Notes: generated from the sequence alone by a model not told the origin. A stretch of DNA of 64,000 nt from a bacterium (GCA_905221215.1 CAJNCI010000003.1:120222-184221), one strand, 5' to 3'. Counted from the first letter of the stretch, positions 16,590 to 27,226 are shown. Program-made: numbers and translations.

Positions 16590-17525
16590 TTATTTATCTT
16601 TTAATCCAAGACCCAAATCAATAAGTTTGAATTTCACTTCTTCCAAACTCTTGCGTCCAAGATTTCGTACTTTCATCATCTCTGCTTCAGATTTTTCTGT
16701 CAAGTCATGCACAGTATTGATACCGGCACGTTTCAAACAGTTGTATGAACGCACAGACAAGTCCAGTTCCTCAATCGTACGATCCAAAATACGGTCGTCA
16801 GATTCAGTATCAGCTTCTTTCATCACTTCAGTTGACTTAGCAATCTCAGTAAGATTTGTAAACAAATCAAGATGTTCTGTCAAAATACGTGCTGAAAGCC
16901 CTAAAGCATCTTCTGGAATAATTGTTCCATTTGTCAAGATTTCAAGGGTTAGTTTGTCAAAACCATCGTTGCTACCTACACGAGCAGGTTCAACTTGATA
17001 GTTGACTTTGGTAACTGGTGTATAAATAGAATCTACAGCAAGTGTCCCAACTGGTGCATTATCCTTTTTATTTTCATCTGCAGGTACATATCCACGACCA
17101 CTGTTAACAGTCATAGTCGCTTTTAGAGAAGAACCTTCACCGATTGTAAAGAGATAATGATCTGGATTTACAATTTCAATATCGCTATCTGTCAAAATGT
17201 CACCAGCTGTTACTTCAGCAGGACCTTCAACATCTAGTTCGATGATTTTTTCGTCTTCAACGTACGATTTCACTGCAATTCCTTTAATGTTCAGAATGAT
17301 TTGCATCACGTCTTCACGAACACCTGGAACTGTGTCAAACTCATGTAACACACCATCAATGTTGATAGATGTCACAGCTGCTCCTGGTAGAGAAGCTAGA
17401 AGTACACGACGAAGAGAGTTACCAAGAGTTGTACCGTAGCCACGTTCAAGTGGTTCGATTACAAACTTGCCATAATCTTTATTTTCATCAATTTTTGTTA
17501 TATTTGGTTTTTCAAACTCGATCAT
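16590..17525 (-). CDS. rpoA: RNA polymerase alpha subunit
   Basis: A 311-residue alpha subunit. The N-terminal dimerisation and assembly domain ([15 protein letters not shown]) runs to about residue 230. The flexible linker (EADTESDD) is followed by the C-terminal domain ([17 protein letters not shown]), which binds UP elements and activators. Length is standard. Co-transcribed with rpsM, rpsK and rplQ. Confidence 0.99.
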   Translation of the reverse strand: MIEFEKPNITKIDENKDYGKFVIEPLERGYGTTLGNSLRRVLLASLPGAAVTSINIDGVLHEFDTVPGVREDVMQIILNIKGIAVKSYVEDEKIIELDVEGPAEVTAGDILTDSDIEIVNPDHYLFTIGEGSSLKATMTVNSGRGYVPADENKKDNAPVGTLAVDSIYTPVTKVNYQVEPARVGSNDGFDKLTLEILTNGTIIPEDALGLSARILTEHLDLFTNLTEIAKSTEVMKEADTESDDRILDRTIEELDLSVRSYNCLKRAGINTVHDLTEKSEAEMMKVRNLGRKSLEEVKFKLIDLGLGLKDK

Positions 17526-17567
17526 TTAGTTACTCCCTCTTAAACGAAAAGCAGTGTAATGCGATGA

Positions 17568-17951
17568 TTATACACGGCGACGTTTTGGAGGACGAGCACC
17601 ATTGTGTGGCACTGGAGTCACATCACGAATTGCTGTTACTTCAAGACCAGCGGCAGCAAGCGCACGAATAGCTGACTCACGACCAGAACCTGGACCTTTT
17701 ACAGTAACTTCAACTGATTTAAGACCGTGTTCTTGTGCAGATTTAGCAGCAGCTTCAGAAGCCATTTGAGCAGCGAATGGTGTAGATTTACGAGAACCTT
17801 TGAAACCAAGAGCACCAGCTGATGACCAAGCAATTGCATTACCATGCACATCAGTAATCATAACAATAGTGTTATTAAATGTAGCGTGAATATGAGCAAT
17901 ACCAGATTCGATATTCTTTTTCACACGACGTTTACGTGTTGGTTTAGCCAA
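17568..17951 (-). CDS. rpsK: 30S ribosomal protein S11
   Basis: A 127-residue S11 with the conserved [12 protein letters not shown] start region and basic tail [10 protein letters not shown]. Platform protein of the small subunit. It lies 17 bases after rpsM in the alpha operon. Confidence 0.98.
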
Positions 17952-17968
17952 GACTTTTACCTCCTATA

Positions 17969-18334
17969 TTATTTTTTCTTACCAGCAATCGCAACAGCTT
18001 TACCTTTACGAGTGCGAGCGTTGTTTTTAGTGTTTTGTCCACGGACAGGAAGTCCACGACGGTGACGGATACCACGGTATGAACCGATTTCCATCAAACG
18101 TTTGATGTTCAAGTTTACTTCACGACGAAGGTCACCTTCAACTTTGATTGCATCCACTTCACGACGGATAGCATCTTCTTGATCTGATGTAAGATCACGT
18201 ACACGAACATCTTCTGAGATTCCAGCAGCAGCCAAAATTTTCTTAGATGTTGCAAGTCCGATACCATAAACATAAGTCAATGAGATTACTACGCGTTTGT
18301 CATTTGGAATGTCAACTCCAGCAATACGAGCCAT
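17969..18334 (-). CDS. rpsM: 30S ribosomal protein S13
   Basis: A 121-residue S13 ([21 protein letters not shown]) with the helix-two-turns-helix RNA-binding part and the basic [18 protein letters not shown] tail that contacts P-site tRNA. It follows rpmJ. Confidence 0.98.
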
Positions 18335-18351
18335 GTTTTCTCCTTTCTATC

Positions 18352-18468
18352 TTATCCTTGACGTTGTTTGTGTTTTGGATTTGCTGGGCAAATTACCATA
18401 ACACGACCATTACGACGAATAACTTTACAGTATTCGCAAATTGGTTTGACCGATGGTCTTACTTTCAT
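18352..18468 (-). CDS. rpmJ: 50S ribosomal protein L36
   Basis: A 38-residue protein reading [20 protein letters not shown] with the zinc-ribbon ligands Cys11, Cys14, Cys27 and a His (the Zn-binding type of L36). It sits in its standard place between infA and rpsM, with GGAGGGATAAG upstream of the ATG. Confidence 0.97.
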
Positions 18469-18492
18469 TTCTTATCCCTCCAAGTTTTTCGA

Positions 18493-18711
18493 TTATTTAA
18501 AGCGGTAAGTGATACGTCCACGTGTCAAGTCATATGGACTCATTTCGACAGTAACACGATCTCCCGCTAAAATACGAATATAGTTTTTACGAATTTTACC
18601 AGAAACTGTTGCTAAAATCTGATGTCCATTTTCAAGTTCAACCGTAAACATTGCATTCGGCATTGTATCAACTACTTTGCCTTCAACTTCAATCACATCG
18701 TCTTTTGCCAC
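18493..18711 (-). CDS. infA: Translation initiation factor IF-1 (GTG start)
   Basis: A 72-residue OB-fold protein ([21 protein letters not shown]) that occupies the A site during initiation. The start is GTG 18711, preceded by TGGAGGTG at good spacing. The frame extends further upstream without initiation signals, so the longer version is rejected. A strong promoter lies about 75 bases upstream, making infA the first gene of the alpha-operon transcript. Confidence 0.96.
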   Translation of the reverse strand: MAKDDVIEVEGKVVDTMPNAMFTVELENGHQILATVSGKIRKNYIRILAGDRVTVEMSPYDLTRGRITYRFK

Positions 18712-18784
18712 GCAAAAGCACCTCCATAAATTTCGATTCGATGCCTCTAGACACAGAGACAACAATTATAAGTCAGACTATCTC

Positions 18785-18813
18785 AGTATAACATTTGTAG
18801 CGGATTTTTGCAA
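18785..18813 (-). promoter_or_regulatory. Promoter in front of infA (alpha operon)
   Basis: Minus strand TTGCAA (18813-18808), 17-base spacer, TATACT (18790-18785) with TG at the extended position. The -35 lies close to the adk stop codon, so the infA-rplQ part can be transcribed separately from the upstream cluster. Confidence 0.8.
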
Positions 18814-18827
18814 GTGTGAAAAACGCT

Positions 18828-19466
18828 TTATTTCAAATTTGTCAATACTTTTTCGATATCTGAGAAGACATCATTGATATCTTGATTACCTTCGATGTCA
18901 TGAACCAAACCTTTGGCACGGTAGTGAGCAATGATTGGTTCTCCTTGAGCAATATTAACATCCAAACGACGTTTTACTGTCTCAGGCTTATCATCTTCAC
19001 GTTGGTAGTAATCTTCTTCTTTATAGTCAACTGGTGGGTTAAAGACCTTGTGGAAAGTTTCTCCAGTTACGCGGTGGATGATACGACCACTCAAACGTTC
19101 CAAGAGGCTATCTGGATTCACTTCAATGTTGATGACACCTTCTAGTTCAATGCCAAGTTCAGCCAATGTTTTGTCCAAGGCATGAGCTTGTTCGATTGTA
19201 CGTGGGTAACCATCCAACAAGAATCCTGTTTCTTTAATATCATCCTGTGAAAGACGTTCTTTTACGATTCCATTTGTAACTTCGTCAGGAACCAATTCAC
19301 CCTTGTCAATGTATGACTTAGCAAGAACACCCATTTCAGTTTGATTTGCCATAGCAGCACGGAACATATCACCTGTTGAGATATGTGCAACATTGAATTG
19401 TTCTACGATTTTTGCTGCTTGAGTTCCCTTACCTGCACCAGGTAAGCCCATAATCAAAAGATTCAT
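18828..19466 (-). CDS. adk: Adenylate kinase
   Basis: A 212-residue enzyme interconverting AMP, ADP and ATP. P-loop GLPGAGKGT at residues 7-15, the DGYPRT motif near residue 84 and the LID region follow. The LID carries no cysteine cluster, so it is the zinc-free type. It lies between secY and infA as in other Firmicutes, but separated from secY by a BOX element. Confidence 0.98.
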   Translation of the reverse strand: MNLLIMGLPGAGKGTQAAKIVEQFNVAHISTGDMFRAAMANQTEMGVLAKSYIDKGELVPDEVTNGIVKERLSQDDIKETGFLLDGYPRTIEQAHALDKTLAELGIELEGVINIEVNPDSLLERLSGRIIHRVTGETFHKVFNPPVDYKEEDYYQREDDKPETVKRRLDVNIAQGEPIIAHYRAKGLVHDIEGNQDINDVFSDIEKVLTNLK

Positions 19467-19605
19467 GATTTGATCTCCTTATTTTATTTTTAAATAGAAG
19501 CAAAAAGTCTTTTCACCCCTATTTAAAAACAAAATAGAAGAGGGGAGACCAAACTCTCACAAATGTCAAAGTTTAAACCTCCACTCCCTCAGCATTTACT
19601 GATTC

Positions 19606-19722
19606 ATACTCAATGAAAATCAAAGAACAAACTAGGAAGCTAGCCGCAGGTTGCTCAAAACACTGTTTTGAGGTTGCAGATAGAGCTGACGTGGTTTGAA
19701 TTTGATTTTCGAAGAGTATCAG
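19606..19722 (-). repeat. BOX element between adk and secY
   Basis: Starts ATACTCAATGAAAATCAAAG (boxC arm) and ends with the boxA tip ATTTTCGAAGAGTAT. The middle holds a boxB-like GCTCAAAACACTGTTTTGAG palindrome, and the boxA arm is shortened (the GGCAAGG core is missing). It sits inside the spc-operon transcript and could affect mRNA structure upstream of adk. Confidence 0.9.
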
Positions 19723-19731
19723 TAAATACTT

Positions 19732-21042
19732 TTATTCTGTTCTATCCATGAAACCAACATACTTACGTTTCAATAGGTAACCTTCCAATTGTTTGATTCC
19801 TTCAATACCTGTAGAGATAATGATCAAAAGACTAGTTCCTCCAAAAGCAACCGCTTCTGAAAGTCCAAAGACATCTTTTGCTACAATCGGTAAAATAGAA
19901 ATCACACCAAGGAAGAGGGAACCAACAGTTGCAAGACGACGAAGAAGTTTAGACATATATTCTTCTGTACCTTTACCAGGACGAACTCCGTGGATATAGG
20001 CACCGCTCTTTTGTAGGTTCTCTGCTGCTTTTTCAGGATTAATCTGTACAAACGTGTAGAAGAATGTAAAGAGAATAATCAACAAAGCATACATGGCAAT
20101 ACCAGTTGGTGAAGTTGTTGCCAGCATTTCTTGTGCTGTTCTTACCCAAGCCCAATCATGGCCTGTAGCGCTCAAAAACTGAAGAATAGCCGCAGGCGCT
20201 GCAGTAATCGAACTTGCGAAGATAACAGGGATAACTCCAGCAGGGTTTACCTTCAATGGAAGGTAAGAGCTAGATGGAGCACCTTGTGCAACCTTTGTAT
20301 ATTGGATTGGAATTTTGTATTCTGCTTGTTGAACATAAGTTGTAAAGTAAATGATCAACAATACAGTAATAATCAAGATGATTACGAAAATGATAGATGA
20401 GTTGATACGGCTACTTGGAACATTCACAAAGTAGTCTACATAGATTCCCTGAATCATCTCTGGGATTGAAGCGACAATCCCAGCAAAGATAATCATAGAA
20501 ACTCCATTTCCGTATCCCTTATCTGTAATTTGCTCTCCCAACCACGTCACAATCATGCTACCAGCTGTTAAGATGATACCAATCATGATAAAGACTTGTG
20601 GAGTAAGAGCTGTTTTCAACAATTGAGCTCCAGCCAAAGTATTAAAACCAGCTGTAATCCCGATAGATTGCACAAAGGCTAGACCAAGAGCAATATAACG
20701 AGTAGCTTGATTCAATTTTCTTCGACCTACTTCCCCTTGTTTCCCCCACTCTACAAACTTGGGTAAAATATCCATTTGCAAAAGTTGGACAACGATAGAG
20801 GCTGTAATGTAGGGACTAACACCAAGAGCAAAAACTGAGAAGTTTTTCATGGCATTCCCTGACACCAAGCTCAACATGTTTAAGAAGGATAATCCACTTA
20901 AAGCATTCAAGCTATTGGCATTCACACCAGGAACTGTAATACTAGTCCCGATACGAAAGACCAAAACGATAAAAATTGTAAATAAAATTTTTGATCGAAC
21001 CTGCTTGACTTTAAGAGCTTCTCTTAATAATTTAAAAAACAT
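19732..21042 (-). CDS. secY: Protein translocase subunit SecY
   Basis: A 436-residue channel subunit of the Sec translocon with ten membrane segments, and the conserved GxNAL-like N-terminus (ITVPGVNANSLNA) and cytoplasmic loops (EKAAENLQKSGAYIHGVRPG). Located after rplO in the spc operon. This is the housekeeping SecY rather than accessory SecY2. Confidence 0.98.
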   Translation of the reverse strand: MFFKLLREALKVKQVRSKILFTIFIVLVFRIGTSITVPGVNANSLNALSGLSFLNMLSLVSGNAMKNFSVFALGVSPYITASIVVQLLQMDILPKFVEWGKQGEVGRRKLNQATRYIALGLAFVQSIGITAGFNTLAGAQLLKTALTPQVFIMIGIILTAGSMIVTWLGEQITDKGYGNGVSMIIFAGIVASIPEMIQGIYVDYFVNVPSSRINSSIIFVIILIITVLLIIYFTTYVQQAEYKIPIQYTKVAQGAPSSSYLPLKVNPAGVIPVIFASSITAAPAAILQFLSATGHDWAWVRTAQEMLATTSPTGIAMYALLIILFTFFYTFVQINPEKAAENLQKSGAYIHGVRPGKGTEEYMSKLLRRLATVGSLFLGVISILPIVAKDVFGLSEAVAFGGTSLLIIISTGIEGIKQLEGYLLKRKYVGFMDRTE

Positions 21043-21054
21043 AGGTCACCTCTC

Positions 21055-21495
21055 TTAGATGACTTCTACTGAACCACCTTTAGCAGTGATAGCTTCTTCA
21101 GCTGATTTAGAGAATTTAGCTGCTTTCACAGTCAATTTCTTAGTCAACTCACCGTTACCAAGAATTTTAACACCTGATTTTTCAGCTTTAACAATTCCTG
21201 CTTCGATAAGAACAACTGGAGTAACTTCAGCACCATCTTCAAAGACGTTCAATTGGTCAAGGTTCACAATTGCGTATTCTTTAGCGTTGATGTTAGTGAA
21301 TCCACGTTTTGGAAGACGACGGAACAATGGAGTTTGTCCACCTTCAAAACCAAGGCGAACTCCGCCACCGCTACGAGCTTTTTGACCTTTTTGACCACGA
21401 CCAGATGTTTTACCGTTACCTGATGAAGTACCACGACCAACGCGGTTACGTACTTTACGAGAACCTTCTGCAGGTTTCAATTCATGAAGTTTCAT
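21055..21495 (-). CDS. rplO: 50S ribosomal protein L15
   Basis: A 146-residue L15 ([22 protein letters not shown]) with the typical glycine/lysine-rich N-terminal extension. The gap to rpmD upstream is unusually long (144 bases) and holds several hairpins. Confidence 0.98.
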   Translation of the reverse strand: MKLHELKPAEGSRKVRNRVGRGTSSGNGKTSGRGQKGQKARSGGGVRLGFEGGQTPLFRRLPKRGFTNINAKEYAIVNLDQLNVFEDGAEVTPVVLIEAGIVKAEKSGVKILGNGELTKKLTVKAAKFSKSAEEAITAKGGSVEVI

Positions 21496-21535
21496 TTTTA
21501 TTTTCTCCTCTTTTGTAAAATGCTAGCGCCGATAA

Positions 21536-21634
21536 GGGAGAAAAGGTTGTCTCCCCCATCAACTCGCCTATACGACGTCATCATAGATGACTATATCCAG
21601 TTTTAGGGGATGGTATACTGCACATCCCCTAAAA
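21536..21634 (-). repeat. Hairpin cluster in the rpmD-rplO spacer
   Basis: Three inverted repeats lie between the rpmD stop and rplO: TTTTAGGGGATG / CATCCCCTAAAA (21601-21612 with 21623-21634, perfect 12 bases), GTCAT / ATGAC near 21576-21590, and GGGAGA / TCTCCC near 21536-21555. No T run follows, so they are not simple terminators. Confidence 0.7.
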
Positions 21635-21639
21635 ATTCA

Positions 21640-21822
21640 TTAGTTTACTTCTTCAACTGTTACCAAGTGAGATACTGCTGTGATCATACCACGGATAGCA
21701 GCGTTATCTTCTTTAATAACAGAGCTGTTCAATTTGCCAAGTCCAAGTGCTACAACAGTTTTACGTTGTGATGGAATGCGTCCGATTGGAGACTTAGTCA
21801 AAGTAATTTTAATTTGAGCCAT
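21640..21822 (-). CDS. rpmD: 50S ribosomal protein L30
   Basis: A 60-residue L30 ([22 protein letters not shown]). ATG 21822 has AAGGGGATAAA upstream; a longer frame overlapping rpsE is rejected. It starts 13 bases after rpsE. Confidence 0.97.
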   Translation of the reverse strand: MAQIKITLTKSPIGRIPSQRKTVVALGLGKLNSSVIKEDNAAIRGMITAVSHLVTVEEVN

Positions 21823-21835
21823 TTTATCCCCTTTC

Positions 21836-22330
21836 TTATGCCAAATCAGAAACTGAAATACCACGAAGGGCAGCAACTTCTTCAGCGCGTTTCAATTGTT
21901 TCAAACCTTCAACAGTTGCACGAACAATGTTGATTGGAGTGTTAGAACCAAGTGATTTAGATGTAATATCTGCCACACCTGCCAATTCCACAACGGCACG
22001 AACTGCACCACCAGCGGCAACTCCAGAACCTTCTACAGCAGGTTTCAACAATACTTTAGCTCCACCGAATTCTGAAAGAACTTCATGTGGGATTGTTGTT
22101 CCAACCATAGGAACTTCGATCAAGTTTTTCTTAGCATCGTCTACTGCTTTACGGATTGCTTCTGGAACTTCTTGAGCTTTACCAGTACCAAATCCTACGC
22201 GACCGTTGTGGTCACCAACAACAACAAGAGCTGCGAAACGAAGACGACGTCCACCTTTAACAACTTTTGTAACACGGTTGACAGCAACTACGCGTTCTTC
22301 TAATTCAACTGCATTGTCTTTAAATGCCAT
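21836..22330 (-). CDS. rpsE: 30S ribosomal protein S5
   Basis: A 164-residue S5 with the double-stranded-RNA-binding N-terminal half ([20 protein letters not shown]) and a C-terminal beta-alpha domain, involved in decoding accuracy. Spc operon, between rplR and rpmD. Confidence 0.98.
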   Translation of the reverse strand: MAFKDNAVELEERVVAVNRVTKVVKGGRRLRFAALVVVGDHNGRVGFGTGKAQEVPEAIRKAVDDAKKNLIEVPMVGTTIPHEVLSEFGGAKVLLKPAVEGSGVAAGGAVRAVVELAGVADITSKSLGSNTPINIVRATVEGLKQLKRAEEVAALRGISVSDLA

Positions 22331-22347
22331 TTTCTAGTGTCCTCCTA

Positions 22348-22704
22348 TTAGAATTTCAATCCGTTTTCACGAGCTGCATCAGCCAAAGCTTTCACACGTC
22401 CGTGATATAGATATCCACCGCGGTCGAACACCACTTCTGAAATACCTTTAGCGTTTGCACGTTCTGCAACGAGTTTACCGACAGCAACGGCTTGTTCAGT
22501 TTTAGTTCCTTTTGAAACTTCTTTGTCAAGAGTTGAAGCACTTGCGAGCGTTACACCCGCTACGTCATCAATCACTTGAGCGTAGATGCCTGTATTAGAA
22601 CGGAATACGTTCAAACGTGGGCGATCAGCAGTTCCAGAGAGTTTTCCGCGAACGCGACGGTGGCGTTTTTGGCGGAGTTTGTTTTTATCTGGTTTTGAAA
22701 TCAC
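22348..22704 (-). CDS. rplR: 50S ribosomal protein L18 (GTG start)
   Basis: A 118-residue L18 that binds 5S rRNA ([21 protein letters not shown]-terminus). Start GTG 22704 has AGAGGTG at six bases; the longer frame to 22743 has no initiation signal and exceeds family length. Confidence 0.96.
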
Positions 22705-22787
22705 AGTTTTCACCTCTTTAGTTTTAAATCGTGTGCTATGCACAAAGTTGGAAAATAGGTTGGTGGTTGATGATCAACCACTCAACA

Positions 22788-23324
22788 TTATTTACCTGTT
22801 TTACCTTCTTTACGTCGAACGAATTCACCAACGTAACGGATACCTTTACCTTTATATGGTTCTGGTGAACGAAGGCTACGTACGTAAGCAGCTGTTTGAC
22901 CAACTACTTCTTTTGAAATTCCGCTAACAACGATTGTTGTTGGGTTTGGAAGTTCAAAAGTAATTCCTTCTGGAGCTTCAACTTCGTCTGGATGAGATTT
23001 ACCAACAGCCAAAACAAGTTTAGTTCCTTGAAGTTGTGCACGGTAACCAACCCCACGCATTTCAAGTTCTTTCTTGAATCCTTCTGATACACCAACAACC
23101 ATGTTGTTCAAAAGGGCACGAGTAGTTCCGTGGATAGTTTTCATTTCTTTTGAATCGTTTGGACGGTGAAGAGTTACTTCAGTACCTTCCACACGGATTT
23201 CAATATCTTTTGAGAACTCACGAGTAAGTTCTCCTTTAGGTCCTTTTACAGTTACAACGTTGTCATTGTTAGTGATTTCAACACCAGCAGGCAACACGAT
23301 AACTTTATTACCAATACGTGACAT
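22788..23324 (-). CDS. rplF: 50S ribosomal protein L6
   Basis: A 178-residue L6 with two repeated domains and the C-terminal signature [11 protein letters not shown]. It follows rpsH across a 192-base spacer that contains a long hairpin. Confidence 0.98.
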   Translation of the reverse strand: MSRIGNKVIVLPAGVEITNNDNVVTVKGPKGELTREFSKDIEIRVEGTEVTLHRPNDSKEMKTIHGTTRALLNNMVVGVSEGFKKELEMRGVGYRAQLQGTKLVLAVGKSHPDEVEAPEGITFELPNPTTIVVSGISKEVVGQTAAYVRSLRSPEPYKGKGIRYVGEFVRRKEGKTGK

Positions 23325-23415
23325 GTTTATTTTCTCCTGTTAAATTGTCAGGCCAGAACGGCCAGTTTTCACGGGGTTAAAGATACTTATTGAGTTCAAT
23401 AGCTAAATTGAACAC

Positions 23416-23502
23416 GCTCTAAGAACTGTGCAAAATAGATAAGTTGGCTTGTTTGTAAACAAACTTCTCCAACTTCCTAATTTTGCTTTGTTCTTTACGA
23501 GC
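23416..23502 (-). repeat. Long imperfect hairpin in the rpsH-rplF spacer
   Basis: Directly after the rpsH stop the minus strand can fold into one extended stem. GCTC pairs with GAGC, GAAC with GTTC, GCAAAAT with a shifted ATTTTGC arm, and AAGTTGG with CCAACTT (arms 23469-23502 and 23416-23447). The apical part holds a further GTTTG/CAAAC palindrome. There is no T run. Confidence 0.65.
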
Positions 23503-23516
23503 TTTGTATCTTGATT

Positions 23517-23915
23517 TTACCAAACGTAAGCGATAACTTCCCCACCAACATTCTTTTGGCGTGCTTCTTTATCAGTAAGCAAACCTTCAGAAGTTGAAAG
23601 GATAGCAATTCCAAGTCCGTTAAGAACTTTTGGAAGGTCTTCACGTTTTTTGTAGACACGAAGTCCTGGTTTAGAAACACGTTTCAAGTTAGTGATAACT
23701 TTTTCACCGTTTGGTCCGTATTTAAGGAATACACGGATGATGCCTTGTTTGTCATCTTCGATGATTTCAACGTTTTTTACAAAACCTTCGCGTTTAAGGA
23801 TTTCAGCAATCCCTTTTTTGATGTTTGATGCAGGTACTTCAAGTACTTCGTGTTTCGCTTGGTTAGCGTTACGAATACGAGTTAGGAAGTCTGCGATTGG
23901 GTCAGTCATAACCAT
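23517..23915 (-). CDS. rpsH: 30S ribosomal protein S8
   Basis: A 132-residue S8 ([22 protein letters not shown]) that binds 16S rRNA helix 21. In E. coli it also represses the spc operon by binding its mRNA. Here it is flanked on both sides by long structured spacers, which is unusual for this tightly packed operon. Confidence 0.98.
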   Translation of the reverse strand: MVMTDPIADFLTRIRNANQAKHEVLEVPASNIKKGIAEILKREGFVKNVEIIEDDKQGIIRVFLKYGPNGEKVITNLKRVSKPGLRVYKKREDLPKVLNGLGIAILSTSEGLLTDKEARQKNVGGEVIAYVW

Positions 23916-23990
23916 TTTGTTTTTCTCCTCTTACTAGTAGTTTGCAAGTTGCACTTGCTAGTTAATGATTGAGCTAGGCTCAGAATATGT

Positions 23991-24095
23991 TTCTAGGTTT
24001 CAATTCCAAAGTGAGTCTAGGCATCTGCTTACAGGCATAACTTGAGTTAGGCAAGAGCAGATAACGACGAATCACAACGGGATTGAAAGCTAGAA
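23991..24095 (-). ncRNA. Structured spacer between rpsZ and rpsH
   Basis: A 105-base region starting at the base after the rpsZ stop. The arms 24079-24095 and 23991-24007 pair at 16 of 17 positions (TTCTAGCTTTCAATCCC with GGAATTGAAACCTAGAA). A second stem ATCTGCT / AGCAGAT (24056-24062 with 24023-24029) lies inside. The end-to-end pairing suggests a functional RNA element in the spc mRNA upstream of rpsH. No protein or known family was recognised. Confidence 0.6.
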
Positions 24096-24281
24096 TTACC
24101 AAGATGCTTTTGTTACACCAGGAATTTGTCCTTTGTAAGCTAATTCACGGAAGCAAACACGGCAAAGTTTAAATTTGCGGTAAACTGAATGTGGACGACC
24201 ACATTTTTCACAACGAGTATAAGCTTGAGTAGAGAACTTCGCTGGACGTTTGTTCTTAGCAATCATTGATTTTTTAGCCAT
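24096..24281 (-). CDS. rpsZ: 30S ribosomal protein S14 type Z
   Basis: A 61-residue zinc-binding S14 with two CxxC pairs (CEKC and CRVC), the form favoured when zinc is sufficient. It follows rplE by 17 bases. Confidence 0.97.
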
Positions 24282-24298
24282 TAGATTTACCTCCTATA

Positions 24299-24841
24299 TT
24301 ATTTTGCAAAAGGCATTCCAAGGCCTGTAAGCAATGCACGTGACTCTTCGTCAGTGTTAGCAGTTGTTACGATAACGATGTCAAGACCACGAGTTTTGTC
24401 AACGTCATCGAAGTTGATTTCTGGGAAGATCAATTGTTCTTTCACACCAAGTGTGTAGTTTCCGCGTCCGTCAAATGATTTTGTTGGAACACCGTGGAAG
24501 TCACGTACACGTGGAAGTGAAACTGAAACCAATTTATCCAAGAATTCGTACATACGTTCACCACGAAGGGTAACTTTTGCACCGATCGCAACACCTTCAC
24601 GAAGACGGAAGCCGGCGATTGATTTTTTAGCTTTAGTGATAAGTGGTTTTTGACCTGAGATAAGTGCCAATTCTTCAGCAGCTTTTTCAAGGCTTTTAGC
24701 GTTTGATACAGCTTCACCAACACCCATGTTCAAAACGATCTTATCTACTTTAGGCACAGCCATCACTGATGAGTAGTTGAATTGTTCTGTCAAAGCAGGA
24801 ACTACTTCATTAAGATATTTTTCTTTTAAACGATTTGCCAT
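24299..24841 (-). CDS. rplE: 50S ribosomal protein L5
   Basis: A 180-residue L5 that contacts 5S rRNA and P-site tRNA; conserved [16 protein letters not shown] and [17 protein letters not shown] stretches are present. Spc operon. Confidence 0.98.
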   Translation of the reverse strand: MANRLKEKYLNEVVPALTEQFNYSSVMAVPKVDKIVLNMGVGEAVSNAKSLEKAAEELALISGQKPLITKAKKSIAGFRLREGVAIGAKVTLRGERMYEFLDKLVSVSLPRVRDFHGVPTKSFDGRGNYTLGVKEQLIFPEINFDDVDKTRGLDIVIVTTANTDEESRALLTGLGMPFAK

Positions 24842-24864
24842 TATACTTCTCCTTTCCTTCGTGA

Positions 24865-25170
24865 TTAATCAAGCACTTCGCCTGATTTTTTGTTGTAGCG
24901 AACTTTTTTACCGTCTACAAATTTGTAACCAACACGACCAGCTACACCATTTTTGTCCAAAACTTGAACGTTTGATACGTGGATAGCTGCTTCTTTCTCG
25001 ATGATACCACCTTGAGGAAGCTCGTTAGTTGGACGTTGGTGTTTCTTAACGATGTTAACACCTTCAACGATAACTTTGTTTACTTTTGGAAGGGCAGTAA
25101 GGACAACAGCTTCTGTTCCCTTATCTTTACCAGCGATTACGCGAACTTTGTCGCCTTTTTTTACAAACAT
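24865..25170 (-). CDS. rplX: 50S ribosomal protein L24
   Basis: A 101-residue L24 with the KOW motif ([20 protein letters not shown]), an assembly initiator of the large subunit. Confidence 0.98.
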
Positions 25171-25248
25171 TAGGTTTCTCCTTGATTTTTCTTACGCCCA
25201 TAAGGGCACCCTGGAGGTAAATCCAGGGGACTAGTTTGTTTCTAAAAA

Positions 25249-25617
25249 TTAAAGTACTTCTGGAGCAAGTGACACGATCTTCATGAAGCCACCTTCACGC
25301 AATTCACGTGCAACTGGGCCAAAGATACGTGTTCCGCGAGGAGTTTTATCTTCACGGATGATAACTGCTGCGTTTTCGTCAAATTTGATGTATGAACCAT
25401 CAGCACGACGAGCACCTGATTTAGTACGAACGATAACTGCTTTAACAACGTCACCTTTTTTAACCGCACCACCAGGAGTAGCTTGTTTTACAGATGCCAC
25501 GATAACATCACCGATGTTTGCAAATTTACGTCCTGAACCACCAAGAACTTTGATAGTCAAGATTTCGCGAGCACCGCTGTTGTCTGCGACTTTCAAACGA
25601 GTTTCTGTTTGAATCAT
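25249..25617 (-). CDS. rplN: 50S ribosomal protein L14
   Basis: A 122-residue L14 ([20 protein letters not shown]) at the subunit interface. The 78-base gap to rplX contains only a short GC-rich palindrome (CCCTGGATTTACCTCCAGGG region). Confidence 0.98.
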   Translation of the reverse strand: MIQTETRLKVADNSGAREILTIKVLGGSGRKFANIGDVIVASVKQATPGGAVKKGDVVKAVIVRTKSGARRADGSYIKFDENAAVIIREDKTPRGTRIFGPVARELREGGFMKIVSLAPEVL

Positions 25618-25642
25618 TTCAGTTTTCTCCTTTCAGGTTTGA

Positions 25643-25903
25643 TTAGATGATGACCGCTTCTTCAACAACTTCTACAAGACGGAAACGTTTTGTAGCTGAA
25701 AGCGGACGAGTTTCCATGATACGTACGATATCGCCTTCTTTGGCAACATTGTTTTCATCATGAGCTTTGTATTTTTTAGAGTAGTTAATACGTTTACCAT
25801 AGACTGGGTGGTTACGTTTTGTTTCAACTACAACTGTGATTGTCTTGTCCATTTTGTCAGATACAACACGTCCAACAAGAACTTTACGATTATTGCGTTC
25901 CAT
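25643..25903 (-). CDS. rpsQ: 30S ribosomal protein S17
   Basis: An 86-residue S17 OB-fold protein ([21 protein letters not shown]). It lies between rpmC and rplN. Confidence 0.98.
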
Positions 25904-25927
25904 TGAAATTTCTCCTTCCCTAGTCTA

Positions 25928-26134
25928 TTATTTCGCTTCAGATTGAACTGTTTTGATACGAGCGATTTGTTTTTTAACTTCTTTCAAGCGAGCTGTTTGT
26001 TCCAATTGACCAGTAGCAGCTTGGAAACGAAGTTCAAACAATTCTTTTTTCAATTCGTTTTCGCGCTTCGCGAGTTCTTCTTGAGAAAGACCACGAAGTT
26101 CTTTAACAAATTCTTTTACTTCATTAAGTTTCAT
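25928..26134 (-). CDS. rpmC: 50S ribosomal protein L29
   Basis: A 68-residue helical protein ([20 protein letters not shown]) located at the tunnel exit. It starts 9 bases after rplP. Confidence 0.98.
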
Positions 26135-26143
26135 GCCTTCTCC

Positions 26144-26557
26144 TTATTCTGCTTCACGTTTTACGAATTTACATTTAACTGGCAATTTGTGGCTAGCAAG
26201 ACGAAGCGCTTCGCGTGCAATCTCTTCAGATACACCAGCGATTTCGAACATCACTTTACCACGTTTAACTGGTGCTACCCAACCTTCAGGTGCCCCTTTA
26301 CCAGATCCCATACGCACACCGATAGCTTTAGCAGTGTATGATTTGTGTGGGAAGATTTTAATCCAAACTTTACCACCACGTTTCATGTAACGAGTCATGG
26401 CGATACGAGCAGCTTCGATTTGGCGGTTAGTGATCCAGTGGCTAGTTGTAGCTTGAAGACCGTATTCACCGAATGCTACTTCTTTTCCACCTTTTGCTTC
26501 ACCGCGCATTTTTCCACGGAATTCACGACGGTGTTTAACACGTTTAGGTACTAACAT
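26144..26557 (-). CDS. rplP: 50S ribosomal protein L16
   Basis: A 137-residue L16 with [22 protein letters not shown] near the C-terminus, needed for A-site tRNA positioning. Its start is 3 bases after rpsC. Confidence 0.98.
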   Translation of the reverse strand: MLVPKRVKHRREFRGKMRGEAKGGKEVAFGEYGLQATTSHWITNRQIEAARIAMTRYMKRGGKVWIKIFPHKSYTAKAIGVRMGSGKGAPEGWVAPVKRGKVMFEIAGVSEEIAREALRLASHKLPVKCKFVKREAE

Positions 26558-26560
26558 TGG

Positions 26561-27214
26561 TTATTTACCTCCTTTAGTGTTTTTGCGAGCTGGAAGAACT
26601 TCACCACGGTAGATCCATACTTTAACACCAAGTTTACCGTATGTAGTATCTGCTTCTTCCCAAGCATAATCGATATCTGCACGAAGTGTGTGAAGTGGAA
26701 CAGTTCCTTCAGAGTATCCTTCAGCACGGGCGATATCTGCACCGTTCAAACGACCTGATACTTGAGTTTTGATTCCTTTAGCTCCAGCACGCATTGCACG
26801 TTGGATTGCTTGTTTTTGTGCACGACGGAAAGCAACACGTTGCTCCAATTGACGAGCAATTCCTTCACCTACAAGGTGAGCATCCAAATCAGGTTGTTTG
26901 ATTTCGATGATGTTGATGTGTACTTGTTTTCCAGTCAATTTGTTAAGTTTTGCACGGAGTGCATCAACGTTAGCACCACCTTTACCGATAACCATACCTG
27001 GTTTAGCAGTGTGAAGTGAAACGTTAACTTTGTTTACTGCGCGTTCGATTTCGATAGTTGAAACTGCTGCGTCAGCAAGCTCTTTTTGAACGAATTTACG
27101 GATTGCAAGATCTTCATGAAGGTAATCCGCGTATTCTTTTTCAGCATACCATTTGGCATCCCAATCACGGATGATGCCGACACGCATACCAATTGGATGT
27201 ACTTTTTGACCCAC
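26561..27214 (-). CDS. rpsC: 30S ribosomal protein S3
   Basis: A 217-residue S3 with a KH domain ([19 protein letters not shown]) and the C-terminal S3 domain forming part of the mRNA entry channel. Confidence 0.98.
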
Positions 27215-27226
27215 GATTTTACCTCC

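Noticed and set aside
23692-23937. Small plus-strand ORFs throughout the ribosomal protein cluster
   Set aside because: All are antisense to conserved ribosomal protein genes and reflect codon bias.
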